Under the pieces are notes generated by a model. It was not told the DNA's origin. It ran no database searches and saw only the letters and a program-made list of their open reading frames with translations. Below, one piece after another: positions 46,852 through 55,972 of a stretch of DNA of 64,000 bases (positions are counted from its first letter, which is position 1; the number at the start of each line of letters is the position of its first letter). The DNA is from Pseudoxanthomonas sp. Root630 (lineage in GTDB: Bacteria; Pseudomonadota; Gammaproteobacteria; Xanthomonadales; Xanthomonadaceae). The position numbers and the translations under genes are program-made. Where the stretch lies: positions 125,270 to 189,269 of the forward strand of contig NZ_LMGY01000001.1 of assembly GCF_001427585.1 (NCBI RefSeq). Reading direction: 5' to 3'.

Positions 46852-47475
46852 ATGGGTCGAATGCGATGGGGATGGCTGGCGCTGGCCATGGTCGCAATCG
46901 GCGCGCCGATCGCGCGCGGCCAAACCCCGCGCGAAGACGACGCGGCCTTGCGCCGCATGCACGACGCCTTCGTCGAGGCCTTCATCGACAGCCAGGGGTT
47001 CGGCAAGCGGCGGGTGACGCCGATGATGGCGCGCATGCGCCACTACCAGTTCGAAGGCGTAGGCGAGAAAGGGCGCTGCGTCTTCGACGTGGAACTGGTC
47101 GGCGTCGCCCGGCACGATCCGCCCGTCGTCCATCGCGCGGGGTTCATGGGCTTCCAGCACCGCGACGATGATGCCGCCATGCCCGCGTTACCCACGTCGA
47201 CCCGCACACTGCAGGCGTGGGAGCGCGAGGCCTTGGCCAGGCTGGTCAGTGGCGCCGACATCGTCGTGCAAGCAGGACCAAGCGGCGAGCGCGCGATGGG
47301 ACCCATCCGCGCCCGCCCGGATTGCCTGGCGTGCCATCGCAACCATCGCGAGGGCGATGTGTTGGGTGCCCTCAGTTACGGCCTGGGCCGCGTCACCGTG
47401 GCGCCGGATGCGACCGACCGGCGGGACTGCCGGGCCCAGGGCATCAACGCGGCTTCAGCACGACCTTCGTACTGA
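46852..47475 (+). CDS. Exported one-heme cytochrome c-type protein (Tll0287/DUF3365-like)
   Basis: A 207-residue protein with a signal peptide (about 1-25) and a single CLACH heme c motif near the C-terminus, in DCLACHRNHREGDVLGALSYG, the pattern of the Tll0287-like/DUF3365 sensor family. Upstream ARRMHDAFVEAF-type helices and PMMARMRHYQFEG fit that fold. I chose the ATG at 46852, which follows GGGGG. Its 3' end overlaps the convergent YceI gene by 32 bases. An electron-transfer or redox-sensing role is likely. Confidence 0.75.
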   Translation: MGRMRWGWLALAMVAIGAPIARGQTPREDDAALRRMHDAFVEAFIDSQGFGKRRVTPMMARMRHYQFEGVGEKGRCVFDVELVGVARHDPPVVHRAGFMGFQHRDDDAAMPALPTSTRTLQAWEREALARLVSGADIVVQAGPSGERAMGPIRARPDCLACHRNHREGDVLGALSYGLGRVTVAPDATDRRDCRAQGINAASARPSY

Positions 47476-48004
47476 TCGCGACCTCGTTCGGGATCGTCGA
47501 GGTGTCCGCCCAGTCGCCGCCACCGACGCCGAAGTCCAGCCGCTTCACCGTCGCCTTGCCGGTCAGCACCGGCTGCGCGCCGGGCGTCCAGGTGAACGTC
47601 AGCGTCACCGGCTTGCTCGCGCCGCGCAGCGTGAGCGTGCCGTCGGCCGCGTACTGGTTGCCGCCGAGTGTGCGGAACTTGGTCGCTGTGTAGCGCGCCT
47701 GCGCGAACTTGCCCACGTTGAAGAAATCGCTCGACACCAGCGTGTCGTCGCGATCCTTGTTGCCGGTCTGCGTGCCGGCCAGCTGGATGGCGACGTCCAG
47801 CTTGCTGGTCGCCAGCTGCTTGGGGTCGAAGCTCATCGTGGTGGCGAAGCTGCCGAACTTGCCGGTGAAGGTTTCGCCCTGGTAGTTGCTGGCGAACACC
47901 AGCGTCGAGCCGGGGGCCTGCACGTAGTCGGCGGCCGCCGCCTGGCCGGCGGTCGCGAGCAACAGGGAGGCGAGCGCGAGGCGCGCGCGGTCAGGGGTTT
48001 TCAT
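47444..48004 (-). CDS. YceI family periplasmic lipid-binding protein
   Basis: A 186-residue lipocalin-like beta-barrel protein with a signal peptide (ending AAAADY, about 25). The YceI pattern is clear: STLVFASNYQGETFTGKFGSF, DDTLVSSDFFNVGKFAQARYTATKF, GTLTLRGASKPVTLTFTW. The family binds isoprenoid chains such as ubiquinone precursors. It overlaps the cytochrome b561 gene upstream by 14 bases. Confidence 0.93.
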   Translation of the reverse strand: MKTPDRARLALASLLLATAGQAAAADYVQAPGSTLVFASNYQGETFTGKFGSFATTMSFDPKQLATSKLDVAIQLAGTQTGNKDRDDTLVSSDFFNVGKFAQARYTATKFRTLGGNQYAADGTLTLRGASKPVTLTFTWTPGAQPVLTGKATVKRLDFGVGGGDWADTSTIPNEVAISTKVVLKPR

Positions 48005-48617
48005 CGGGGGAATCCTGCAGGGTGGGGGAAGAGGGAGCGGGCGCCGCCACGGGGGCCGGCGCGAGCGCCTTGCCGCGCCCCGGCAGCATGCGCGTCAGCG
48101 TGGTGTCGCCCTGGAAAAGATGGTGGTACAGCGCCGCACCGGCGTGGGCGACCACCAGCACCACCAGCACCCAGAACAGCAGCTCGTGTGCGCCTTCGGC
48201 GGCTTCGTGCACGCCGTCGTTGCGGCCGGTGATCGCCGGCAGGTTGAACAGCTTGAACCACTGCAGCGGATAACCGGCCGACGAATTGAGCACCCAGCCG
48301 GACAGCGGGATCGCGAACAGCAGGGCATACAGCAGGACGTGCGTCACCGATGCGATGCGCTGCTGCCACGTGGGCGTGCCGGCGACGGGCGCCGGGGCGC
48401 CGGCGTACACGCGCCAGAGCACGCGCAGCACGACCAGCGCCAGGATCGTCAGGCCGATCGACTTGTGCAGCGCATAGATATTGATCTTGCGTGGACCATT
48501 GGGCAGGTCGCCCATGGTCAGGCCGATATACGCCATCACCAGGATCAGTACGACGATGACCCAGTGGAACAGCTGGCTTATCGCACCCCAACGGTCGTCG
48601 GTGTTCTTCAAGGTCAT
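47991..48617 (-). CDS. Cytochrome b561
   Basis: A 208-residue, four-helix, di-heme b inner-membrane protein of the YceJ/CybB type. Heme-ligand histidines lie in AISQLFHWVIVVLI, YALHKSIGLT, HVLLYALLFAIPLSGW and VAHAGAALYHHLFQGD. A proline/alanine-rich tail follows. It sits between two YceI genes with overlapping ends on both sides, the usual yceJ-yceI pairing, and presumably exchanges electrons with quinone. Confidence 0.93.
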   Translation of the reverse strand: MTLKNTDDRWGAISQLFHWVIVVLILVMAYIGLTMGDLPNGPRKINIYALHKSIGLTILALVVLRVLWRVYAGAPAPVAGTPTWQQRIASVTHVLLYALLFAIPLSGWVLNSSAGYPLQWFKLFNLPAITGRNDGVHEAAEGAHELLFWVLVVLVVAHAGAALYHHLFQGDTTLTRMLPGRGKALAPAPVAAPAPSSPTLQDSPDENP

Positions 48618-49285
48618 GGCGTCGGCTCCGGCGGTGGTGATGGGGAAGGCAGTGTGTCGGTGGCCGGTGCATCAGCGTCGGCCTTGCCGTCGTAGGTGGC
48701 CTCGGCTTCGATGCGCAGTTCCACCTCGTCGCCGATCACCGACTTCCATGCGGTGATGCCGAAGTCGGCGCGGCTCAGCATGGTGGTGGCGGAAAAGCCC
48801 ACCGTGCGCCGGAACGGCGGCATCGGATGGCGCTTGGCGGCGTTGAGGACCACATCCAGGACGACCTCGTGCGTGACGCCGCGCAGGGTCAGGTCGCCGT
48901 GCACGCGGGCATGCGTCGCATCGACCGGTTCGACGCGGGTGGAGACGAAGCGCGCTTCGGGATGGCCCTCCGCGTCGAGCAGGGATTTCGCCAGCGTGGC
49001 CTTGTTCCAGTCCGCGTCGCCGAGGTCCGCGCGCCCGACCGGCACGCGCACGTCGACCTTCGCGCGGGTCCAGTCGTCGGGATCGAAGGTCAGCGTGCCG
49101 GTGCTGCCGGACACGGTGCCGAGGGCCCTGGAGAATCCCGCATGCGAGATGGCGAACATCACGCGCGTGTGGACCGGGTCCAGCCGGTACTCGGCCAACG
49201 CATCGCGCGCGCGCGCCGCGGCGGGCGACAGGGCCAGCAGGAACAGCGAGCTCAGCAACAGGCGGCGGGCGGACGATCCGGGCAT
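48614..49285 (-). CDS. YceI family protein, second copy
   Basis: A 223-residue exported protein (signal peptide about 1-28, ending ARARDA). It shows EYRLDPVHTRVMFAISHAGFS, LDAEGHPEARFVSTRVEPV and GDLTLRGVTHEVVLDVVL of the YceI fold and a proline-rich tail (SPSPPPEPTP). I chose the ATG at 49285. It overlaps cytochrome b561 by ATGA, so the three genes form one operon with two different YceI proteins. Confidence 0.92.
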   Translation of the reverse strand: MPGSSARRLLLSSLFLLALSPAAARARDALAEYRLDPVHTRVMFAISHAGFSRALGTVSGSTGTLTFDPDDWTRAKVDVRVPVGRADLGDADWNKATLAKSLLDAEGHPEARFVSTRVEPVDATHARVHGDLTLRGVTHEVVLDVVLNAAKRHPMPPFRRTVGFSATTMLSRADFGITAWKSVIGDEVELRIEAEATYDGKADADAPATDTLPSPSPPPEPTP

Positions 49286-49389
49286 GGGGCGGATTCTAGG
49301 GGCCGGTCCATGAAGATACCCCGCTTGCACGTGCAACGGTCCGTTGCGACGATGCCGGAAGGGTCGACAGGGACGAGGGGCAGGCAGGA

Positions 49390-52300
49390 ATGGCGATGCG
49401 CGCGGGATGGTTGTTGCTGCTGTGGCTGGTCTGCGCGTCGGTGCAGGCGACCGTGCCCGAGATTCCGCGCTTCCGCCTGCTAGGCGCGGGGGACGGGCTG
49501 CCTTCCACCAGCATTCCCGCGCTGGCGCGCGATCGTTCCGGTTATCTCTGGGTGGCCACCTGGGACGGCCTGGCGCGCTACGACGGTGTCGGTTTCAAGG
49601 TGTGGCGCCACGATCCGGCCGATCCGTCCTCGCTGCCGGGCAACGTGGTGCAGGCGCTGCACATCGATGCCGCGGACCGGATCTGGGTGGCGACCGAGAA
49701 CGGAGGGCTCAGCATGATGGGCCGCGACCGCAGCGGCTTCCGCCACTACCGGCAGGCCGATCATCCGGAAATGGGCAGCGACGAGGTCTTCACGATCACC
49801 AGCCGCGGTGACGAAGTCTGGTTCGGCACGTTCGGCGGCGGACTCCACCGGCTGGCGGCGGACGGCGGCATCACGCGCTTCGCTGCCGGTGCCGCCGATG
49901 CGCAGGGCCTGCCGTCCGACAATGTGCTGTCGCTGGCGTTCGATGCGAAAGGCGTGCTGTGGGTAGGCACCATGTCCGGCTTGGCGAAGTACGAGGACGG
50001 ACGTGTCCGGCGCGTCGCGCTGCCCGGAGGCGACGGGCCGATCGTCTATTCGATCGCGGTCGAAGCCGACACGTTCTGGGTCGGCGCCTCCGACGGCGTG
50101 TACCGCCACCTGGCCGATGGCCGCTGGGTGTCGCCGCCGTGGTCGCCGATGTTCGTGCGGCCCAACGCCCTGATGGCGATGACGAGCGACGGCCAGGGCG
50201 AGTACTGGCTGGCCAGCCAGGGCGGGTTGTGGCGCACCGAAGGCGACCGGGCGCCGGCGCCGGTGAACTACGACTCGCAGGGCATCGGCATCGGCCGCGT
50301 GCTGCAGACGGTACTGGCATTGCCCGATGGTGGCCTGTGGGTGCCGGTACCGACACGTGGCCTGGCCTATCTGCGCTCCGACTGGCGCCGCATCGCGGCG
50401 TTCTCGACGGCGCAGGGCCTGGGCGGCGGCCTCTACCGCGGCCTGTCGCAGGCCGGGCCTGATGGCATCTGGATCGCCAGCAGCACCGGCAAGTTGGAGC
50501 GCTTGGATACGCGCAGCGGCCGTGTGGTCCCGCTGGCGCACCATGCCGCGCAGCTGGCCGAACTGCGCCTGACCTCGGTGCTGCAGGATCGCCGCGGCCA
50601 GTTGTGGATCGGCAATCGCCACGGATTGATCCGCATCGACCCGACGACGGGCGCGCACCTGCAGTGGGCGCACGAAGGCGACGATACCGTGCCCGACTCC
50701 ACGTCGATCGACTGGCTGGTGGAAGGCGCGGACGGCAGCGTGTGGCTGGTCACGCAGATGGGCAGCGTGCAGCAGCGCGATGCCGACGGACGCGTCTTGC
50801 GGACGATATTGAAGGATCCCGATGCCGGCACCGGCCTGCCCGACATCGAGGGTATCGCGGTCGCACCGGATGGGCGTGCGTGGATCGGTGGCGCACAGGG
50901 CATGCTGCAATGGGACGCCGCCGCCGACCGCTTCGCCGCCGTGCCGGAAATGGGGACCGACCGCGTGTACGCCTTCGCGTTCGAACACGCCGACCGCCTC
51001 TGGCTGCACCGCATGTCCGGCGTCGAGGCGTGGCGGCGCGAGGGCGGAACGTGGGCGCGCGAGCGCCGCATCGGTGCGGCCGAGGGATTGCCTGCGGTGG
51101 AATCGACCGGACTGGCCGTCGACCCGCAACGCCGCGTCTGGCTGGGCACGCGGCGCGGCCTGTTCCGCATCGACACGAACCTGCGCGGTTCGCGCGCGCT
51201 GCTGCGCAACTTTGGCGTGCGCGAAGGCCTGTTGAGCCAGGAGCTCAACGATCGTGGCCTGATGATGACCGCCGAGGGATTGCTGGTCACGACCGCGGCG
51301 GATGGCTCGGTCGCGCTGCTCGATACGCACCTGCCCGACCCGCGCCCGGTGACGCCGAACCTCGTGCTCGACGGCCTGCAGGTCAGCCGCGGCGACAGCG
51401 TGCTGCACCTGCCGGTGGGCGAAGGCATCGAACTGCGTCCCGAAGACCACGAGTTGCTCGTCGGCACGCGCCTGCTCAGTTACGAGAACCCGCTCGGCAA
51501 CCGTTACCGCTCGCTGCTGGAAGGATTCGACAACGGCTGGGTGGACCAGGGCGCGAGCGGCGAACGTGTGTTCTCCGCGCTCACCCCCGGTCGCTACCGC
51601 TTGCGCATCCAGGCCTTCGACGCCGCCGGCAATGCGTCGCGCGAACGCGTGCTGGCGGTGCACGTGCTGCCGCCGTGGTGGCGCAGCGCGTGGGGCCTGG
51701 CCCTGTTCGCGCTGTTGGGCGTGCTGTTGCTGCTCGCGCTCGGCGCGGCCTACCGGCGTCGCGTGCGCCGGCGCAGCGCCTGGCAGTTGGCCGAGCACAA
51801 GCGCGAGGTGGCCGAACAGGCATCGCTGGCGAAGACGCGCTTCCTCGCCACGCTGGGCCACGAGATCCGCACCCCGATGACCGGCGTGCTGGGCATGACC
51901 GAGCTGCTCCAGGCCACCCCCCTGGATACGAAGCAGAAGGGCTATACCGATGCGATCCAGCGCGCCGGCATGCACCTGCTGCGCCTGGTCAACGACGCGC
52001 TCGACCTGGCCAAGATCGAGGCCGGCAAGCTGGAGCTGCAGCAGATCGAATTCGACCTGCACGCGTTGCTCAGCGACGTGGTGGCCTTGATGGGCCCGGT
52101 GGCGGGCAAGCGTGGGCTCGCGTTCCACGATGGCATCGCCGCCGGCGTGCCGCGCACGGTGCGCGGCGATCCCCTGCGCTTGCGCCAGATCCTGCTGAAC
52201 CTGCTGGGCAACGCGATCAAGTTCACCGAGGCCGGGCACGTGTCGCTGCGCGCGCTGCCGATGGCCGGCCAGGGCGTGCGCCTGGAAGTCGGCGACACCG

Positions 52301-52965
52301 GCCCCGGCATCAACGCCGAACAGCAGGAAAGGTTGTTCCGCCGTTTCGAGCAGGCGGAAGGTGCGCAGACCACCGCACGCTACGGCGGCAGCGGCCTGGG
52401 GCTGGCGATCTGCCAGGAACTCGCCGTCGCGATGGGCGGGCGCATCAACGTCGACAGCGCGCCCGGCAAGGGAACGCGTTTCTTCGTCGACCTGCCCGGC
52501 CTGCAGGCGACCGAAGGCGACGGCACCGCCGCCCCGTCCGCGGGCGAGCACGCACGCACGCACGCGGAGTCCGGACCACTGGAGATCCTGCTGGTCGAAG
52601 ACGATGCCACCGTCGCGGAGGTCGTGGCCGGCCTGCTGCGCGCCCGCGGTCACCGGGTCACGCATGCGCCGCACGGCCTGGCGGCGTTGGCCGACGTCGC
52701 CGCGACGACCTTCGACGTGGCCTTCCTGGACCTCGACCTGCCCGGGCTCGACGGCATGGCGCTGGCGCAGCAGTTGCGGATGCGTGGCATCGCGACCCCG
52801 CTGGTCGCGCTCACCGCGCGTACCGATGCCGAAGCCGAACCCGCGGCGCGGCAGGCCGGCTTCGACGAGTTCATCCGCAAGCCGGTGACCGGCGACATGC
52901 TGGCGGCGGTCATCGCTTCGCTGCGCGAGCGGCCGGCGAACGCCGGGCCGGAGGGTGTCCCGTGA
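49390..52965 (+). CDS. Giant hybrid sensor histidine kinase with periplasmic propeller
   Basis: A 1191-residue hybrid two-component protein: signal peptide (about 1-20), two seven-bladed reg_prop propellers (from GYLWVATWDGLARYDG to about residue 640), a Y_Y_Y domain (about 680-750), one membrane helix (GLALFALLGVLLLLALGAAY), HisKA with phospho-acceptor H824 (GHEIRTPM), HATPase_c (NLLGNAIKFTEAG, DTGPGI, GGSGLGLAI) and a C-terminal receiver with D1114 (FLDLDLPG). The layout resembles Bacteroides-type polysaccharide sensors but lacks an AraC output. It is translationally coupled to the next gene. Confidence 0.94.
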   Translation: MAMRAGWLLLLWLVCASVQATVPEIPRFRLLGAGDGLPSTSIPALARDRSGYLWVATWDGLARYDGVGFKVWRHDPADPSSLPGNVVQALHIDAADRIWVATENGGLSMMGRDRSGFRHYRQADHPEMGSDEVFTITSRGDEVWFGTFGGGLHRLAADGGITRFAAGAADAQGLPSDNVLSLAFDAKGVLWVGTMSGLAKYEDGRVRRVALPGGDGPIVYSIAVEADTFWVGASDGVYRHLADGRWVSPPWSPMFVRPNALMAMTSDGQGEYWLASQGGLWRTEGDRAPAPVNYDSQGIGIGRVLQTVLALPDGGLWVPVPTRGLAYLRSDWRRIAAFSTAQGLGGGLYRGLSQAGPDGIWIASSTGKLERLDTRSGRVVPLAHHAAQLAELRLTSVLQDRRGQLWIGNRHGLIRIDPTTGAHLQWAHEGDDTVPDSTSIDWLVEGADGSVWLVTQMGSVQQRDADGRVLRTILKDPDAGTGLPDIEGIAVAPDGRAWIGGAQGMLQWDAAADRFAAVPEMGTDRVYAFAFEHADRLWLHRMSGVEAWRREGGTWARERRIGAAEGLPAVESTGLAVDPQRRVWLGTRRGLFRIDTNLRGSRALLRNFGVREGLLSQELNDRGLMMTAEGLLVTTAADGSVALLDTHLPDPRPVTPNLVLDGLQVSRGDSVLHLPVGEGIELRPEDHELLVGTRLLSYENPLGNRYRSLLEGFDNGWVDQGASGERVFSALTPGRYRLRIQAFDAAGNASRERVLAVHVLPPWWRSAWGLALFALLGVLLLLALGAAYRRRVRRRSAWQLAEHKREVAEQASLAKTRFLATLGHEIRTPMTGVLGMTELLQATPLDTKQKGYTDAIQRAGMHLLRLVNDALDLAKIEAGKLELQQIEFDLHALLSDVVALMGPVAGKRGLAFHDGIAAGVPRTVRGDPLRLRQILLNLLGNAIKFTEAGHVSLRALPMAGQGVRLEVGDTGPGINAEQQERLFRRFEQAEGAQTTARYGGSGLGLAICQELAVAMGGRINVDSAPGKGTRFFVDLPGLQATEGDGTAAPSAGEHARTHAESGPLEILLVEDDATVAEVVAGLLRARGHRVTHAPHGLAALADVAATTFDVAFLDLDLPGLDGMALAQQLRMRGIATPLVALTARTDAEAEPAARQAGFDEFIRKPVTGDMLAAVIASLRERPANAGPEGVP

Positions 52966-53924
52966 CGCGGGCGATCCGCTGGATCGGCCTCGTCGCCCTG
53001 CTTGCGATGGCTGCCCCGACGCGGGCCAAAGAGCCCGTGCCGCCATTGCTGGGCGGCTACATCACCGATACGCGCGCGTTGTATCCGCTGCGCGTGGGCG
53101 ACTGGGAATCCGTCGGCGAGAAGCGCTACGAACAGCCGGAGCTGGGGGTATCGGTCCGCTACCAGGACACGCGCAAGTCGGACCGCTGGATGGACCTGTA
53201 CCTGTATCCGGCGGGGGTGATGTTCGATCCGGTCTTCGAGCGGGCGTTCCAGCAGAGCATCGACGAAATCGTGCTGATCGCGCGCCAGCGGGATGCGGGC
53301 GAGGTGCGCCTGGGCGAAACAAGAACCTTCGCCACGGCGCCGAGCATGGGCGAACGGATGCTGGGCCAGCTGGCCGTGAAAGCCCGCTCCTTCGCCATGG
53401 AAATGCCGATGCGCGACACGCGTTACCGCTCGGTACTCGCGATGACGGTGCGGGACCTGTACTTCATCAAGATCCGCTACAGCGTGGAAGCGGACAGCAC
53501 GTCCGACGACGCGGTGCAGCGGCAGGCGGAGGCGCTGCTGGCGGGCTTTGCCGCCGACGTCCGTGTGCTGAACACCGGCGCGTGCTGGCAGGTGCTGCAG
53601 GTGCGTCCCATGCCCGCGGCCGGCCCGCGACCGGATGCGATCCTGGCCAGCACCAACGACGGACAGGACGAAGAAATGTGGGTCGCCGACGACGCGGTCT
53701 ACCTGCGGCCCGACGTCATCGCGCGCGCGGACGATGCGGCGCGGCTCAGGAACGAGGCGCAGTCGATCCGCAACGTGCTGCGCGGGCGTTGCGTGTCGCC
53801 GGAGATGATGGAGATCCCGGTGCCCGACGGCATGCGCGAGATCCGCTTCGAGTACCGGCTTCCGGGCGAGGGCACCGACGGCACCACGCCGCGGCTCAGG
53901 AGCCCGCGCAGGGGCCTGGGCTGA
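52962..53924 (+). CDS. Exported protein of unknown function coupled to the hybrid kinase
   Basis: A 320-residue protein starting at GTG behind GGAGG, overlapping the kinase stop (GTGA). A signal peptide (about 1-22, ending TRAKE) precedes a mixed alpha/beta body with GGYITDTRALYPLRVGDWE, a central VRDLYFIKIRYSVEADS strand and two cysteines (ACWQ, GRCVS). I do not recognise a family. Coupling suggests it works with, or is sensed by, the kinase's periplasmic domain. Confidence 0.75.
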   Translation: MTRAIRWIGLVALLAMAAPTRAKEPVPPLLGGYITDTRALYPLRVGDWESVGEKRYEQPELGVSVRYQDTRKSDRWMDLYLYPAGVMFDPVFERAFQQSIDEIVLIARQRDAGEVRLGETRTFATAPSMGERMLGQLAVKARSFAMEMPMRDTRYRSVLAMTVRDLYFIKIRYSVEADSTSDDAVQRQAEALLAGFAADVRVLNTGACWQVLQVRPMPAAGPRPDAILASTNDGQDEEMWVADDAVYLRPDVIARADDAARLRNEAQSIRNVLRGRCVSPEMMEIPVPDGMREIRFEYRLPGEGTDGTTPRLRSPRRGLG

Positions 53925-53945
53925 CGGAGCCGTTCGATCGGCCCA

Positions 53946-54578
53946 TCAATCGGCCCAGGCTTCGACGTACACGGTACGGGTCGCGTCGTCCGGATCGGCG
54001 TGGATCCAGATGCCGCCGACCTCGTCGTGCGACAGATAGAAGCCGGCATCCGCCTCCACCATCGTGCAGGTCTCCAGCGGTACTTCCTGTGCCAGCGTGC
54101 GCTGGCGGCACGCATCTTCCACGAGGCGGCGCAGCGCCGGTGCCGCAGTCGCATAAGGCGCGTCGACCACGTACTGGTGATCGCCCCAGCGCTGGGAATC
54201 CGTCAGCCGGATTTCGGCGACCGGCTGGTCGGCCATCCGCACGCGATCGGGCTGCAGTACCGCGCGCGCGGTGACGGCGGTAAGGGCGTCGCGCGCGTCG
54301 TCGGCCAGGGTGTCCTCGCAGTCCAGTTCCACCCGCGCCACCCGCGTGCGCCAGCCGGGCGCAAGCTCGTCCAGGCGGCGTGCACGGATACGGTCGCAGC
54401 CCGGCAGCATCTCGCGACCGGAGCCGGCCTGTTCGCCGGGCACCACGATCACCAGCGCGGGGAAGTCGCCTCCGGCGACCTGCAGCGGGCGGGGTGCTGC
54501 CTCTTCGGCGCGCACGCGCGCTCCGGCCACCAGCAACAGGCCGGCGGCGGCAGGGGCAAGCAGGTGGCGGCATTCCAT
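53946..54578 (-). CDS. Exported protein of unknown function
   Basis: A 210-residue protein with a signal peptide (about 1-24, ending RVRAEEA). Five cysteines remain after it (GCDR, LDCED, DACRQ, ETCTM), suggesting two disulfides. WGDHQYVVDAPYATAAPALRRLVEDAC is the most structured part. No family recognised. I chose the ATG at 54578 (MECRHLL); it lies downstream of hemE on the same strand, with a 40-base gap. Confidence 0.7.
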   Translation of the reverse strand: MECRHLLAPAAAGLLLVAGARVRAEEAAPRPLQVAGGDFPALVIVVPGEQAGSGREMLPGCDRIRARRLDELAPGWRTRVARVELDCEDTLADDARDALTAVTARAVLQPDRVRMADQPVAEIRLTDSQRWGDHQYVVDAPYATAAPALRRLVEDACRQRTLAQEVPLETCTMVEADAGFYLSHDEVGGIWIHADPDDATRTVYVEAWAD

Positions 54579-54618
54579 TGCGTCACTCCGGGTGGGGCGC
54601 GGCGGGGCCGCGCAGGAT

Positions 54619-55689
54619 TCATCGCCTACTGAACGTATGGACCGCATCGACCAGGACGGCGACGTGGTCCGGATCCATGTCCGGCGACATGCCGTGGCCC
54701 AGGTTGAACACATGGCCCTCGCGCGAGCCGCCGTTGCCGTCGCGGTAGCTGTCCAGCGTGCGCTTCACTTCCGCGCGGATCGCCTCGGGCGAGCCGTACA
54801 GCGTGGCCGGGTCCAGGTTGCCCTGCAGCGCGACCTTGCCACCGGTACGGCGTGCGGCGTCGCCCAGTTCGACCAGCCAGTCCACGCCCACGCCTTCCGC
54901 GCCGGTGGCCGCCAGATCTTCCAGATAGGCCGCGGTGCCCTTGCCGAACAGGATGAGCGGGGTGCGTTCGGCACCCTCGCCCCGGTCGAGTTCGTGCGCG
55001 ATCCGCTGCAGGTAGGGCAGGGAGAATTCGCGGTACATCGCCGGGCTGAGCACGCCGCCCCAGGTGTCGAACACCTGCAACGCCTGCGCACCGGCGGCGC
55101 GTTGGGCGGCCAGGTAGGCGATCACGGCATCGGTATTGACCGACAACAGGCGATGCAGCGCAGCCGGTTCGTTCAGCGCCATCGCCTTGATGCGGGCGAA
55201 GTCCTTGCTGCCGCCGCCTTCCACCATGTAGCAGGCCAGCGTCCACGGGCTGCCGGAGAAGCCGATCAGCGGCACCTTGCCGTCCAGTTCGCGGCGGATC
55301 ACCCGCACCGCATCCATCACGTAGCGCAGTTCGGTTTCCATGTCCGGCACGCCCAGCTTGGCGGCGTCGGCGGCGCTGCGGATGGTGCGTTCGAACTTCG
55401 GACCCTCGCCTTCGACGAAGTACAGGCCCAGCCCCATCGCATCCGGCACGGTCAGGATGTCGGAGAAGAGGATCGCCGCATCCAGGTCGTAGCGGCGCAG
55501 CGGCTGCAGCGTCACCTCGCAGGCGATCTCGGGGTTCTTCGCCATCCCCAGGAAGCTGCCGGCTTCCTTGCGCGTGGCCCGGTACTCCGGCAGGTAGCGG
55601 CCGGCCTGGCGCATCAGCCAGACGGGCGTGCAGTCCACGGGTTCGCGGCGCAGGGCGCGCAGGAAGCGGTCGTTCTTCAGAGCGGTCAT
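54619..55689 (-). CDS. hemE: Uroporphyrinogen decarboxylase
   Basis: Haem pathway enzyme that decarboxylates uroporphyrinogen III to coproporphyrinogen III. The 356-residue length is normal. Signatures: [16 protein letters not shown] near the N-terminus, the catalytic Asp in [34 protein letters not shown], and [10 protein letters not shown] at the C-terminus. Confidence 0.98.
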   Translation of the reverse strand: MTALKNDRFLRALRREPVDCTPVWLMRQAGRYLPEYRATRKEAGSFLGMAKNPEIACEVTLQPLRRYDLDAAILFSDILTVPDAMGLGLYFVEGEGPKFERTIRSAADAAKLGVPDMETELRYVMDAVRVIRRELDGKVPLIGFSGSPWTLACYMVEGGGSKDFARIKAMALNEPAALHRLLSVNTDAVIAYLAAQRAAGAQALQVFDTWGGVLSPAMYREFSLPYLQRIAHELDRGEGAERTPLILFGKGTAAYLEDLAATGAEGVGVDWLVELGDAARRTGGKVALQGNLDPATLYGSPEAIRAEVKRTLDSYRDGNGGSREGHVFNLGHGMSPDMDPDHVAVLVDAVHTFSRR

Positions 55690-55708
55690 CGGGACATCCG
55701 GGAAAAGG

Positions 55709-55963
55709 TTACTTGGGCGCGTCGGCGCCGCGGGCGAACATCAGCTGGAAGCCGCGCTTGAGGTGGCTGTCGCGGGCCTTCTCGAACGCCGCGTTCGCTT
55801 CGTCCTGCAGCAGGTACTGCTCGCGCTTGAGCGTGGCGCGGCCGCCGACCTGGCCGGTTTCGCGCAACAGTTCCCAGCCCCCGAACAGGTCGGGCTGGAG
55901 GGTCAACTGGACGTAGCGGGGCGCTTCGCCCGCGTCGGGGCGTTGCTGGAGGAAGACGCGCAT
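55709..55963 (-). CDS. WGR domain protein
   Basis: An 84-residue protein that is essentially one WGR domain: [25 protein letters not shown] with the domain's Trp-Gly-type centre, then [19 protein letters not shown] domains occur in PARPs and in short bacterial proteins thought to bind nucleic acid. It lies between aroB and hemE, 19 bases before hemE, and is probably cotranscribed. Confidence 0.85.
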   Translation of the reverse strand: MRVFLQQRPDAGEAPRYVQLTLQPDLFGGWELLRETGQVGGRATLKREQYLLQDEANAAFEKARDSHLKRGFQLMFARGADAPK

Positions 55964-55972
55964 GGCGACATG

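Noticed and set aside
50604-53924. One 1106-codon frame spanning most of the hybrid kinase and the following gene
   Set aside because: The part before 52962 is a shadow of the kinase frame; signal peptide and ribosome-binding site place the real start at 52962.
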